In this document: positions 1-11,200 of the stretch, piece by piece
Numbering within the stretch: position 1 is the stretch's first letter
How the letters are laid out: every line of letters begins with the position of its first letter
Assembly: GCA_951799425.1 (NCBI GenBank)
Contig: OX637397.1
Coordinates: 21,023,064 to 21,087,063 of the forward strand
Source of the DNA: Ilex aquifolium
Lineage: Eukaryota > Streptophyta > Magnoliopsida > Aquifoliales > Aquifoliaceae
Length of the DNA: 64,000 bases
Direction: 5' to 3'
Notes under the pieces: model-generated
The model's input: only the letters and a program-made list of their open reading frames with translations
Databases searched by the model: none
Told to the model about the DNA's origin: nothing
Translations under genes and position numbers: made by a program

Positions 1-1055
1 TAGTATCGAGCACCTGATAAAGCAGTAACAGGAGAGGGTCCCCAAATATCAGAGTGTATTAGGTTAAATAGCTTCGGTGACTGGTGCATACGAGGAATAT
101 AACTGGTCCGAACATGTTTCGATAGGGAACATATAACACAGTCAAGTTTACCATCAACACAAACATTGCTCAAAGTAAGAAATAACATACATAAATATTT
201 AAAATTTGTATACCCAAAACGGTCATGCCACAACTGAACACTTTGTGATGAAAAATCGTAACGACAAGTACTAGGCAAATACTAGCATGAAAGCTAGGAA
301 TAGATAAAGACAAAGCAGGTGCAGGTGCAGGTGATGGAGGTGGAGAAACTGGTGAAACTGGAGGTGGATCGCCTAGACAATGCAGTCCATCTCTCATGTC
401 CCCTGATAAAAATCCTTCTGGTACTTAGTTCCTGCAAAAAACATGAATCAGATAAAAATACAACCGCACAGTGAACATCTCTGGCTAACTGATGTACGGA
501 TAATAGATTCATGGCCAGTTTTGGCGCATGAAAAATCGAATGTAATGTAAAGCCATCTGGGAGGCGGATTGTACCCCTACTAACAATAGGGGCATGTGTC
601 CCATCTGCTAGTTGAATCTGTGTATGTAACTGCTCGTCAAAAGTGGTGAAGTGATGGGTCTCACCTGTCATATGACCATTCGCACCCGAGTCCAGCATCC
701 AAAGGGGAGACGGACTGGTGCAAGCATGAAAAGGATAAGGTATACCTGTAATGGTGGCAGTAACAGTAGTCGGACCCTGAGAAGTCAGGGACGACATAAG
801 TATATCCAATCGGGAAGTGATAGCATCCATATCACTCTGCCAAGGAGGAACAGCAGCAGGAGCAGTGGCAGTAGGTGGTGGTACCTCAACAATAGCAGCA
901 GTATGGCTGTGAGGAGGTGGCTTAAGCTCCGGATAGAGCTTCCAGCAAGTAGCCCTGAGATGTCCTGGTCGGCCACAATAATCACACTGGCGAGAACTAA
1001 GAGGTACATTCCAAGTGGAAGTACTAACAGTAGAGGTCTCAACAGTAGTAGTCAT
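1..1055 (-). pseudogene. Ty1/copia polyprotein fragment (zinc knuckle, protease, pre-integrase, start of integrase)
   Basis: This is the N-terminal part of a copia Pol polyprotein that runs off the left edge of the window. Reading from 1055 downward, a CCHC zinc knuckle (CDYCGRPGHLRATC) comes first, then the aspartic protease active site in WMLDSGANGHMT near 680. The frame shifts around 290-400. In another frame the GAG-pre-integrase motif LWHDRFGY and a CVIC pair follow at about 100-230. The integrase core begins as IHSDIWGPSP at about 10-60. No gag N-terminal domain precedes the knuckle. The active-site DSG is intact, but the frame break makes a working protein unlikely. Its 5' LTR and primer site lie at 2084-2272. 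Confidence 0.85.
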
Positions 1056-2083
1056 AGCAATAACAATACATGGGCACCCGTGACAGAAAACACTCTAAGA
1101 TAAATCAAGGGATAAAATAAGGGAGAATAATATACCTCCAGTCGAACAATAGCGATAGATAAAGAAGGTCCAGAAAACTCCCAAATAATCAAGGTCACGG
1201 TGCCCAGAAATCCAATAAAGATAAATAAGTGATCTACTACATCAAAAGCATATCAACGAAGAAGAGGATCCAACCCCTCTTAAAAAGGTCCTAGATACTA
1301 CACCCCTAGGAAAAAGAAATCAGTGGCGTGAAGAGATGGCGACACTGACAAAGAACACGAAACACAAAGGCGTGACAGACTGGCGCTGGGACTGCCTAGA
1401 CGCGAGCTAAGTGTTGCCTGACCTTTCCTTGGGCACTGGCTTGGGTGGCTGGGCAGTAGGCAATAGGCAGTGGGCTGACTTGGGTTCGCTTCTGGGGGAG
1501 TGGGTTGTTGGTTGCTAGGTCGCTACCAGATGGGTTCACTGCTGGGCAGTGGGTTGGTGGTTCCCTGGTCGCTGGACTTGGGTATACTGGGATGGGTTCG
1601 TCGTGGGAAGGCTGAGTAGGCTGGTTGCTATTTTTTCTGTTTTGGTCGGTGCTTGGCTGTATTGGTTTGTGGGTATGTTGTTTTGGTGGAGTGGGGGCAG
1701 TAGATTTTTGTCTTTGGGGTCGGTGGAGTGAGCAGTGCTGCTTGGTAATATATGTCTGTTTGCAGGTAGACTGGATTGGTTTATGGTGGCAGGTAAACTG
1801 GGTGTTATATGTCGGTGCTGTCGGAGTGGTCGGTTCTGTGTTGGAGTGGAGGCTGATTTGGCAGGCAGTGGGGTTGAGTAGTTTGGTTTGGTTCGGTGCT
1901 GGCCTGGGTGGTTTCGCTGGGCAGTGTGCTGGCAGTCGGGGTTGCTGCTTACTGGGTGCTGTTTGGGTGGATGCTCACTGGGCAGTTTGCTTGCTGCTTG
2001 CTGTTTGGGGAGTTGGGGTTGCTGAGTATGGTGGAGTCTATGGTGGAGGTTAGGGTTTGGGTTAGAGTTAGGGTTTGAGTTTG
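1056..2083 (-). other. Leader of the left copia element without a recognisable gag N-terminus
   Basis: In a copia element the gag coding region normally lies between the primer site and the zinc knuckle. Here this kilobase holds a low-complexity G/T-rich stretch (1440-2080 on the plus strand) that translates on the minus strand into an open but Pro/Gln/Asn/His-rich peptide with no ATG and no gag similarity that I can see. Positions 1060-1430 contain stops in the sense frames. Gag was probably replaced or lost, which would make the element non-autonomous for capsid. Confidence 0.5.
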
Positions 2084-2095
2084 GCTCTGATACCA
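2084..2095 (-). promoter_or_regulatory. Primer binding site (initiator tRNA-Met type)
   Basis: On the minus strand the sequence TGGTATCAGAGC lies three bases after the LTR end. It is the usual plant copia site complementary to the 3' end of initiator tRNA-Met, and it fixes the orientation of the element. Confidence 0.85.
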
Positions 2096-2098
2096 ACT

Positions 2099-2272
2099 TG
2101 AAATAGTTGTCAGTGACAAGGGATACTCAAACTAAGAGTAGAGCCCCGTATATATAGCCAAATAATAATACAAAGTGACCTAAACACCCTTGTGGTCTAG
2201 GCAAAATATAAAAAACATAGTAAGGGTAAAAAGGGGAAAAGGAACCCTAATAAGGAACGCTAATCTCCAACA
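2099..2272 (-). repeat. 5' LTR of the left copia element
   Basis: In minus orientation the LTR reads TGTTGGAG...CTATTTCA, about 174 bp, with a TATATATA box near 2148-2157. The inner border is set by the primer site. The outer border is set by the point where the MULE coding sequence resumes at 2273. The matching 3' LTR would lie left of the window, so the target duplication (expected to be GTGTC on the plus strand) cannot be confirmed. Confidence 0.75.
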
Positions 2273-3900
2273 GTGTCTAGCACAAAATCTGCTTGTAGCA
2301 TATGGTATTATTTGGTTAACAGCTTATTTCAGTCCCTTCTGTCTATCACTCATAAAATTCCAAGGCTTGTCATCAGAAAATCCACCTAGAAACTCACTAA
2401 TGATTCACATTCAACCATAGTAACCGCAACAAGATAAAATCCACCATTTCCATCAAAAGAAACAACAAATAATAATGCAATCCCTTATGGTCCCTTGAAA
2501 TGGCAACCATCTAAACCCAAGAAAGGTCTACAACCATTATTGAATCCCACCTTCAGAGCATTAAATGCCAGGAAAATTCTTTTAAATGCAGGAAGTCATT
2601 GTTAGGAATGCTTGTGTAATGTATCTTCACAACACTACCAGGGTTAGTATCCATTACTAGTTTTGCATAATATGGAAATTTCCCATATAGCTTACCATGG
2701 TTTCCGTCAATTTCATCAAGGGCTTCCTTCTTTCCGTGTACAACTTCAATGGTTTTGGATTAAGACCATACTTATTTAACTCATTCCTTAAACCTAAAGG
2801 TTTCAAACCAGGTGTTGCCTTTAATACACCAATCAATTTCTTTCCTACCAACCAAATGAAGCCTATTTGGGATTGATTACTCTAACATAAGAATGAATGT
2901 CATTGTATGACTTAATCTAGCAAGTGACATTATCAGATGTTGGAGATGCATGAATCCTTCTATTGCATCCATTAGCAGCACAGTGTGTCTTAACCCTTCT
3001 ATTTTCATTCTTATCCTTCACCAATTCAAAGCCCTCATTTACAACATAATCCCTTAATGCATCCCCCAATGCATTAACATTACCAAATAGTAGCCCCCCC
3101 TCAAACTCAATTATTTCACCAACCTTTTCATTACCATAATTTCGGTTGTCATTCTCTCCTCCAGAAGCTAAATTGAAACCATAATCACATTCATCATTTG
3201 ACTCATATTCAGACATCTCTCTCTCTCACTACGCTTATCCACATCTTCTTCTGATATAATATGATTAATCTCATGAAAATTAGCCTCTTCCTCACTAAGA
3301 CTAACCTTAAATGAATCATCAGTCAAACCAAAGAATTCATACTCACCCTCATCATGTGGAATCCTATTTTTTGTAGCCTATTGGTCCCTATTAGGCCCTC
3401 TGAGGGGCTCAATATTATATTGAATAGCTTCAACTAATGGAACAACATCTTTTCCAATCATGTACACATGGATTTCAGTTATATTCTCATGTAACGTAAC
3501 ATTTCTAATAGGTAACCATCAGTAGCAATGTTCATTCTATTTCCTGACCCAAGAATATCACAGCTTAATGCTATCAAGTAGTTCAAGTTTGCAGGCACAT
3601 CTTTCAGAACAACTTCACATACATCATTGATAAGTTGCATGTACAAATATTGATCAGGAGCAACATTAAAAAATCTATACTGCCTTTCTCATAATGTATA
3701 ATCAAATCATGCAAATATATAGTTCTCATCTTACTCCTATATGAAATGTAAACAACATGAATCACAGGATTAAAGGAAAATAATAAAGCTAAAAAATAAT
3801 GCATCAATCGATCACCCATATTATGTATATAACATAACAACACAGACAAACAAACCCTAATCGATATCAGAGGGATAGACCATAAAATAGACAAAACCTA
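2273..3900 (-). pseudogene. MULE (MuDR-type) transposase remnant
   Basis: On the minus strand, broken frames give the typical order of a plant Mutator-like transposase. A degenerate N-terminal region (3600-3890) is followed by an acidic linker and a MuDR-type domain in the frame at 2917-3216 (LFGNVNALGDALRDYVVNEG, then two Cys before RRIHAS). The catalytic part follows: GLDGCHFKGP with an in-frame TAA just after it (about 2490-2520), AVTMVECES (about 2405), and WNFMSDRQKGL with RFCARH, ending at 2273. Stops and shifts are frequent, so it is dead. The copia LTR interrupts the protein right after RFCARH. No terminal inverted repeats were recognised. Confidence 0.8.
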
Positions 3901-4029
3901 ATTGACATAAGAGGTAAACAAAAATCATTCAAAAAAAGCACATACTATTAGATCATATTTTATAATTGGTTAATTTTGTGGAGTCCATTGTTAATTTCAT
4001 CTTTTTTCATTGTCATATGCTATCAAGTT

Positions 4030-4750
4030 GAAGATCTGAAAGCATCATTGAAGGGAGGAGATCAAATGTCAAAGCAACATTATTCAACCTTTGTATACAC
4101 CTTCATACTTAGGACAAAGGTAATAACCTAGACATATAAGATGAACCCTTAGTTACTTTTAACTTAGGATGATTATGATGAAATTGGAATTGGAAGCAAT
4201 CCATGTATGAATCCTATGTGATTTCAAAAGAAAAGATTTTATAAACAATTTTTTATTTTGAAAACATAGACTGAGCCATTATCGGACCCCTCTTGAGCAA
4301 CACCCTCTAGTGCTTAAGTGGACTAGTTGTTGCTTGGTTTTGTGATTCAAAAACTAATAGGTACTGAGCTATGCTCACTAGCCTTGGATAGATCAATCTC
4401 TTGATGAATTAGGGAATTTGATAGGAAAAGGCCACAAAGGAACAACACAAATCTCGCTGAAGCGGTCCTTCATGGTTGCTCGAGCGAAGCTTCTCTTGGA
4501 GATGATGGAAACATGATTTTAATTCTAGTGTCAACTGCCCTATGACCACCCTCCCACCGATCGAGCGGTTGTTCACGAATATGAGTTTTCTTATTTACTA
4601 AGTCTACCCTTATTCTGGACCTATAAATAGTGAGATCCATTCTCATACCTAGGTTAAGCCTCTTGTGAGATTTCTGAGAAAAAAATCATTCTACCTTAAA
4701 AGTTTCCACCACTAATCTAGATCCCTTAGAAATTTTACCCAACTTCACAA
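4030..4750 (+). repeat. Dispersed LTR-like repeat, plus-oriented copy
   Basis: This stretch matches the reverse complement of about 53900-54490 over several hundred bases with many substitutions. Shared blocks include GCCATTATCGGACC (about 4276), TAGATCAATCTC (4389) and TCTGAAAGC (4036). A TATAAATA box lies at about 4621, in keeping with an LTR in plus orientation. Precise ends were not found. It is probably an old LTR or LTR fragment from a family unrelated to the other elements here. Confidence 0.55.
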
Positions 4751-4789
4751 CTTGATGTTCAAAATATTGATAGTGTAAACCAAACCACT

Positions 4790-4922
4790 GTTTCATGTTA
4801 CTGTTTCATTAAGACTATATTCTATGTAACTGTTTTGCATTACTGTTTTGTTATACATTACATGTTTCAAATCAGAAATTTCAATAAGTGATTTTACTAT
4901 ATTTGGAATACCACAATCAACA
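4790..4922 (+). repeat. Fragment of the 3' end of a copia LTR
   Basis: About 130 bp here match the last part of the LTRs at 7640-7813 and 14840-15020. Shared blocks include ACTGTTTCATTAAGACTAT, TGTTATACATTACATGTTT and TTTGGAATACCACAA, ending with the same CAACA terminus. The rest of that LTR is absent. It is a truncated relative of the full element that begins at 6597. Confidence 0.75.
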
Positions 4923-5101
4923 ATCACTGGAGGCTCTCCACAGGAGATGAAAATGAAGAACTTCGTTGGAATGAAGGGGTATAGTTTTAGTTCCAGATAC
5001 ACTGCAAGGGAAGGAAGATTGCCAAAGCTAATATGGAGAAGAGAGAGAGAGAGAGTAGTCACATCCGAAACGTCAGAAGTGACAAAGCTAAAGTTGAAAA
5101 A

Positions 5102-5397
5102 TACTATACATACCAGTGTTTTCAAACCCGGCCAGGCTCGGCGGGTTGACCCGGTAACCCAGTGAACCGGCCACTAAACCGGGCTGGTTACTTAATTAGA
5201 TCGTTTCAGCATAAAACCCGGCAAAAAACCGCTGAACCGGACGGTTCTTGCCTAAACCATTCACCCCGGACGGTTTTTAAAAAACCAGGCGGGTCAATTA
5301 AAGGACTATAAAAGCCAGACATTTGGGCATTTTTGCCCTAATAGTTTTCCACGTTGGTTGCTTTTCTTTTACTGTGCCTCTACCTCTCTTGAGTCCC

Positions 5398-5435
<38 letters not shown>

Positions 5436-6235
5436 GTCGAAGGGTCGAACGAATCAATGAAATGCAGATCTGTAGTGGACAAGAGGAGGAGACATCCACC
5501 ATCATGTCAGTCGATCCTCCTTGACGATTCTCTTCACGTTCTTGGATCTTAACGATTTGCTTCACTCACTTAGCAAGTACATCACCGTTTTCTCTCTTTG
5601 TGTTTTTGTGTGGTATGCGTAGAGCACTCACTCACTCAAAAGGTATGCATAAATTCATCAATCTATATACATTTGTCTCTTTATGTTTGCTGGTTTTTTT
5701 TTTTTTTTTTTTGTATTGCACATATTCACAATGGTTGTTTGGACTTTGGAGATGGTGGTTGTTCTTGTCTTAGATCTGTTAGTCACTTTTGTTCACTATA
5801 ATCTGTTTCTTTATTTGTCTTTGAGATATGGATCTGTTAATTTTAGTTATTGAATGTATTTGATTGATAATTTTTGGGTTTTTTTTTCTAATTTAATATA
5901 TATATTTTTAATGATATTGTGATAATTTTTATAATGTTTTAGTCTATTTATTATTAATAATATTTTTTTATTATATTACCAGTTGAACCAGTGATCCAAC
6001 GGTTGAACCAGTGACTCATTGACCCAGTTCCTTTGCCGAGTTGATGTCCCAGCGGGGTTTTAAAACTATGATACATACCAAAACTTTTACCAAAAAGTGA
6101 TTTTACCAAATGAGTTAGCAGCTTCAGATCACTATTGGACCCACTAAATACTTATCAAAATATTTTTGATTGGATATGAAGTTGTCAACTCATTTGATAA
6201 AAATATTTTTTTGTAAAAATTTTGGTAAGTATAAC
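5102..6235. mobile_element. Small inverted-repeat element (MITE-like) split by a hAT insertion
   Basis: Once the hAT insertion at 5114-6070 and one copy of its target duplication are set aside, a unit of about 170 bp remains with long inverted arms. The left arm runs from 5102 and continues at 6071-6120 (TACCAAAACTTTTACC, CAAATGAGTTAGCAGCTTC). The right arm at about 6178-6233 reads the complement (GAAGTTGTCAACTCATTTG, TTTTGGTAAGTAT). The family was not identified and the exact ends are uncertain. Confidence 0.5.
5114..6070. mobile_element. Non-autonomous hAT-like transposon
   Basis: The element is 957 bp. It is flanked by a perfect 8-bp duplication ATACATAC (5106-5113 and 6071-6078), the length made by hAT transposases. 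The ends are imperfect inverted repeats: CAGTGTTTTCAAACCCGG on the left and, on the complement of the right end, CATAGTTTTAAAACCCCG. Subterminal regions are rich in ACCGG/CCGGT and TTGAACC motifs. A (CT)17 run lies at 5400-5433. No transposase is encoded; the short ORFs inside are incidental. Confidence 0.85.
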
Positions 6236-6596
6236 ATTACTCCCCAAAGTTAATACGGAGAAAAGAGAGAAAGAGAGTGTAGTCACATCCAAAACGTTCG
6301 AAGTGACAAGGCATTTGGAGCCAATATAATAAGGCTAATATGTTCATTTGACCTTTTTCGTCTGTTCACGAACATCTTTGACAAAGGAGGTCAATATTAT
6401 TTCTCAATTAATTATTATTTAACTAAGCCTCAGACAAAATAAATTTAATTTACCCAAAAAAAAATTGTCCTCGTATTAGTTATCCGTCGATACATATCAA
6501 GGGAAAAAAAAACTGTCCTCGTATGCTTCCTTAGCACTTCCTAAATGTTTAGAAAAGTACAACAAATTGAAAAAAAAAAGAGTAAGAAGAAGAAGA
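6236..6596. other. No gene seen; host sequence before the copia element
   Basis: The stretch 6242-6316 repeats, with changes, about 75 bp found at 5022-5096 (GAGAGAAAGAGAG, GTAGTCACATCC, GAAGTGACAA). The remainder is AT-rich with A-runs. The last five bases, GAAGA at 6592-6596, are the left copy of the copia target duplication. Confidence 0.5.
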
Positions 6597-7813
6597 TGTT
6601 GGACCAAGACAGTTTCTTAAGTGTAAAAACTGAATTTTTGGTCGACTTTGAGCCTAAATTAAAGTGGGACCCGTTCGTTGTTTCGAGTAAACTTTCATGG
6701 GTTCATATTATATTCCTTGAGGAGAATAACGTAGTATATTCACTTGCTCAAATCGAGTTAGAAATGAATGAGAAAATAGGCTACAAAGTGACCCTCTTGA
6801 AATGTGAAAATAAAGGTTGTACAATGTTGGATTTGACACCAATCCCACATTGGTTGAGGAAGAAGTTCTAGATGGGCATATATAGGTCAAATTTGCTCTA
6901 TGGGATTGGGCCCCAAGGGGTACCACAATTTTATGAGCGAAGCGAGTGCCTACATGCCTTCGGTTCTACCACACATGCGTGCGCGCGCCGCCCGCCCGCC
7001 ATGCCATGACCCGCCCTAGTTGGGCCGGGCTCGGGTACGGGTGTGGTTATGGTTGTGGTTTTAGACCAAGTCCTATTTTTTTGGAGAAAATTCGTTTAAT
7101 TAATTGGGCGTGAATTTCTTAATTCGAAATTTAATTTTGGTATTCATTGGATCGCACTAGTTCGAATTTTTTGCTTCCCTCCAGTTCGAAATTTGAGTTG
7201 TGTCTGTTCATACAAAACAGTTACACAAGTGGTGTCTTCTGGTTGCATATGACTGCTGGGTTGCATCCGTTCAGATGGTGACTGTCCGGATCAGTCACCA
7301 TTCTCTCTATAAATAACTCAGTCACAAAATCATTTTGTATCCAATACATTCTTAGTCATTTAAGACAATCTCATACATCATTAAGGCAGTCTATATTTTG
7401 GAGAATACACAACACAATTTCTAGTTCGCTGGATGGGTAGATTGGAGTGCTACTTCTACTCGTATGAAGATCACTGTATCCTGGGAGGCAGAAGTTTTAT
7501 ATTTCATAAACACCGTATGTGGGAGCGTAATCTGTCTTAAGGACATAGTGTCAAACACTAGCCTTGATCTATTTAAAGTTCAATAACAGTTCTTATTCTG
7601 CAGCCGAGTTAGTATTTATATTGGTTTGACATACAGTCGTGTAACTGTTTCATTAAGACTATTGTAATTGTTTCGTTAATTCTTCTGTAACTTTTTTTTG
7701 CATTCTGTGTAACTGTTTCGCACTTGATTGTTACTGTTTTGTTATACATTACATGTTTTAAACCAAAAATTTCAATAAGTGATTTTACTATATTTGGAAT
7801 ACCACAAACAACA
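6597..7813 (+). repeat. 5' LTR of the full-length copia element
   Basis: The LTR is 1217 bp, bounded by TG at 6597 and CA at 7813, with a TATAAAT box at 7308-7314. It includes a GC-rich block near 6970-7050 unlike the rest. Allowing for the insertion in the 3' copy, both LTRs have similar lengths and differ by scattered substitutions and small indels, which points to a moderately old insertion. Confidence 0.9.
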
Positions 7814-7815
7814 AT

Positions 7816-7828
7816 CTTAAGACAGATT
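7816..7828 (+). promoter_or_regulatory. Post-LTR sequence complementary to the LTR (possible self-primer site)
   Basis: Directly after the 5' LTR, where a tRNA primer site starting TGG is expected, the sequence is CTTAAGACAGATT. It is the exact reverse complement of AATCTGTCTTAAG at 7529-7541 inside the LTR. No tRNA-like primer site is visible nearby. The pairing would fold LTR RNA onto the priming position; a self-priming role is only inference. Confidence 0.4.
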
Positions 7829-8249
7829 TTGAATTTGTATAATTACTTGTTGTGTTTCTGATACATGGTTTAGTATTTTAAATTGTTCTAAAATATTACA
7901 AATTGTTAAAACTTATTTTTTACAATCTGTGATATTTTGAAGAGACTTGAAAAAAAATTATGAAAAATTGCATGTTCTATTTATGTGTTTAATTCAAATG
8001 GCTACACTAAACAGTTACACCAAACAGTAACTCTGTTCATGCATATGATTTAAACAATTACAATAAACTGTTATAGTTACACCAAACAGTGACTTTGTTT
8101 ATGCGTATGATTTAAACAGTAACTTCAAATAGTGACACAAAACAGTGACATTAAACAGTAACATAGATTGTCTCTGTTTTAGTAACGTGTTTTTAAAAGT
8201 GTTAGTATTTTCCTAAATTTGAATATTTTGTAATCTTTGTTTATCATAA
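7829..8249 (+). other. Untranslated leader of the copia element
   Basis: No ORF is visible. The leader is AT-rich and contains a loose repeat built on AAACAGT(T/A)AC (about 8015-8165), with at least eight near copies on the sense strand. No binding factor is suggested. Confidence 0.5.
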
Positions 8250-11200
8250 ATGACTGCAAATGATAATAATGTTCCTGCTACAATAAATCATGTTGTGCCT
8301 GTGGTGCCTATTTTTGTACCTACTCATGTGTCTCATGGGGAGAACCCCGAAAAGTTCAATGGGAACAACTTCAAGAGATGGCAACAGAAAATGCTATTCT
8401 ATCTCACTACGTTGAATCTTGTAAACTTTTTCATGAGGATGCTCCTATTTGTTGTGAGAATAAGACCGACCGCCAAGATGTTGATGATGTGGATGCATGG
8501 AAACACTCTGATTTTCTGTACAAAAACTATATCTTCAATTGATTGGATAGCACATTATATAATGTGTATAGTCCAATCAAAACGGCTAGAGAGATGTGGG
8601 AATCCTTTGATAAAAAGTACAAGATGGAGGATGCCGGAATGAAGAAATTTGTTATGGGCAGATTCATTGACTACAAAATGGTAGATTTCAAAACCATCAT
8701 AAGTCAAGTTCAAGATCTTCAAATGATCCTACATGAGATTCATGCCGAAGGGATGATGCTTAGTGAATCTTTCCAAGTGGCTGCAATTATTGAGAAATTA
8801 CCGCCAAATTGGAAGGACTTCAAAAATTATTTGAAGCACAAACGCAAAGAAATGAAACATGAAGACTTGATCATGAGATTGAGGATTGAGGAGGACAATA
8901 GAGTCTTCGAAAAGAAAGTTGGTAATCATTCCATGGAGTCAAAGGCACATGTGGTTGAAGAGGGACATAAAACCAACAAGAAAAGGAAGTATGTTGGCCA
9001 ACAAGGGGCCAAGGGTGGTAATTCCAAAAGGTTCAAAGGCAACTGTTTTGTGTGCAATAAACCGAGACATCATGCAAAGGATTGTCGAAGCCGTAAAGCA
9101 CAAGATAACTACAAAAGGAAGGCTGCCCAAGCCAATCTAACCGAGGTAGAAAAACTTTCTGAAAATGTTTCTAACATGAGTTTTTTTGCTGTAGTATCCG
9201 AAGCGAACTTTGTGAGAAATACCAAGGAATGGTGGGTGGACACCAGGGCTACTAGACACATATGTTCGGATAAGAAGATATTTTTTTCATATGAAGCAAT
9301 TAATGATGGAGAACAACTATTCATGGAAAATTCTTCTACTTCCAAAGTTGAAGGCAAAGGAAATTTTATATTGAAGATGACTTCCAGAAAAAAACTTACT
9401 CTCAATAATGTGTTACATGTTCCAGAAATTCAAAAGAATCTTGTGTCTGGATCGTTGTTGAGTAAGAAGGGTTTTAGGTTGATTTTTGAGTCCGAAAAAT
9501 TTGTACTCACCAAGAGTGGGATTTATGTAGGCAAGGGATATATGAGCGATGAACTCTTTAAAATGAATGTAATGACAATTGTATCTGATTTTAATAATAA
9601 GAACACATCTTCTGCTTATACGCTTGAGTCTTCCAATGTATGACATGATAGATTATGACAAGTTAATTTTGATACTTTGCGTAAATTAATGAATTTAGAA
9701 TGGTTGCCTAAATTCAATATTGATGCAAATAATAAATGTGAGGCATGTATTGAATCAAAATTAACTAGAACATCATTTCATAATATTGAAAGAAGTACTG
9801 AACCTCTAGAGTTAATTCATAGTGATACATGTGATTTAAAATATATGCAAACTAGATGTGGAAAGAAATACTTTGTTATGTATATTGATGATTGCACAAG
9901 ATATTGCTATGTATATTTGCTAAGGAGTAAAATGAAGCATTGGAAAAATTTATGCATTATAAGAATGATGTTGAGAATAAACTTGGCAAAAAGATTAAGG
10001 TAATAAGAAGTGATCGAGGTGGTGAATATGACGCACCTTTCGATAGGTTCTGTCAAGAACATGGTATTATTCACCAGACTTCTGCGCCTTATACACCTCA
10101 GCAAAATGGGATTGGTGAACGTAAAAATAGAACATTGAAAGAGATGATGAATGTCATGTGATTAGTACGGGATTACCTCAGAACTTGTGGGGGGAAGCGT
10201 TACTTTCATCAAACTATATTTTAAATAAATTACCCCACAAGAAGTTAGAAAAAATCACTTATGAATTATGGACAGGTCAGAGTCATTCCTACAAATATTT
10301 AAAAGTGTGGGGGTGTTTGGCTAAGGTGATGGTTCCTATTCCCAAAAGGATTAAAATAGGACCTAAGACTATTGATTGTATATTTATTGGTTATGCAATA
10401 AATAGCAGTGCATATCGTTTTCTAGTGCATAAATCTGATATTCCTGATATACATGTCAATACAATCATTGAGTCAAGAAATGCATCATTCTTTGAAAATA
10501 TTTTTCCTAATAAAAATGCATGTGATGAGAGTTCTCTTAAAAGAACTCATGATACTGCAACTAGTAATATAGACTATGAGTCTATAAATGAATAAAGTGA
10601 AGAGGCACTTAGACGCAGTAAAAGGGCAAGGACTTCCAAGTCCTATGGTCCAGATTTTCTAACATATTTGTTAGAAAATGAGCCTCAAAGCTTCAATGAA
10701 GCAATGTCCACTCCTGAAGCACCTATATGGAAAGAAGCTGTAAACAGTGAAATTGAGTCTATCATACAAAATCACACTTTGGAGTTGGTAGATCTTCCTC
10801 CAGGGAGTAAACCACTGGGGTGTAAATGGATTTTCAAAAAGAAAATGAAAACTGATAGATCAATTGATAAGTACAAGACTAGACTTGTAGCTAAAGGTTA
10901 CAAACAAAAGGAAGATCTTGATTACTTTGATACATATTCTCCTGTCACGAGAATAACATCTATTTGTATGCTCATAACTATTGCAACATTGCATAATCTT
11001 GAGATACACCAAATGGATGTGAAAACAGCTTTCCTAAATGGTCACTTAAATGAGAAAATTTATATGGACCAACCCGAAGGGTTCGTTTCTCCGGGACAAG
11101 AGAAGAAGGTGTGTAGACTTGTTAAATCACTTTATGGTTTAAAAGCAAGCACCAAAACAATGACATGAGAAATTTGACAAGGTAATGATGTCAAATGGTT

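Noticed and set aside
1536-2096. A 186-codon Pro/Gln/Asn-rich minus-strand frame as the copia gag
   Set aside because: It has no ATG, begins inside the primer site, and is low-complexity with no gag motif.
5400-5433. (CT)17 run as a promoter element of a gene
   Set aside because: It lies inside a hAT element with no gene; simple microsatellite growth explains it.
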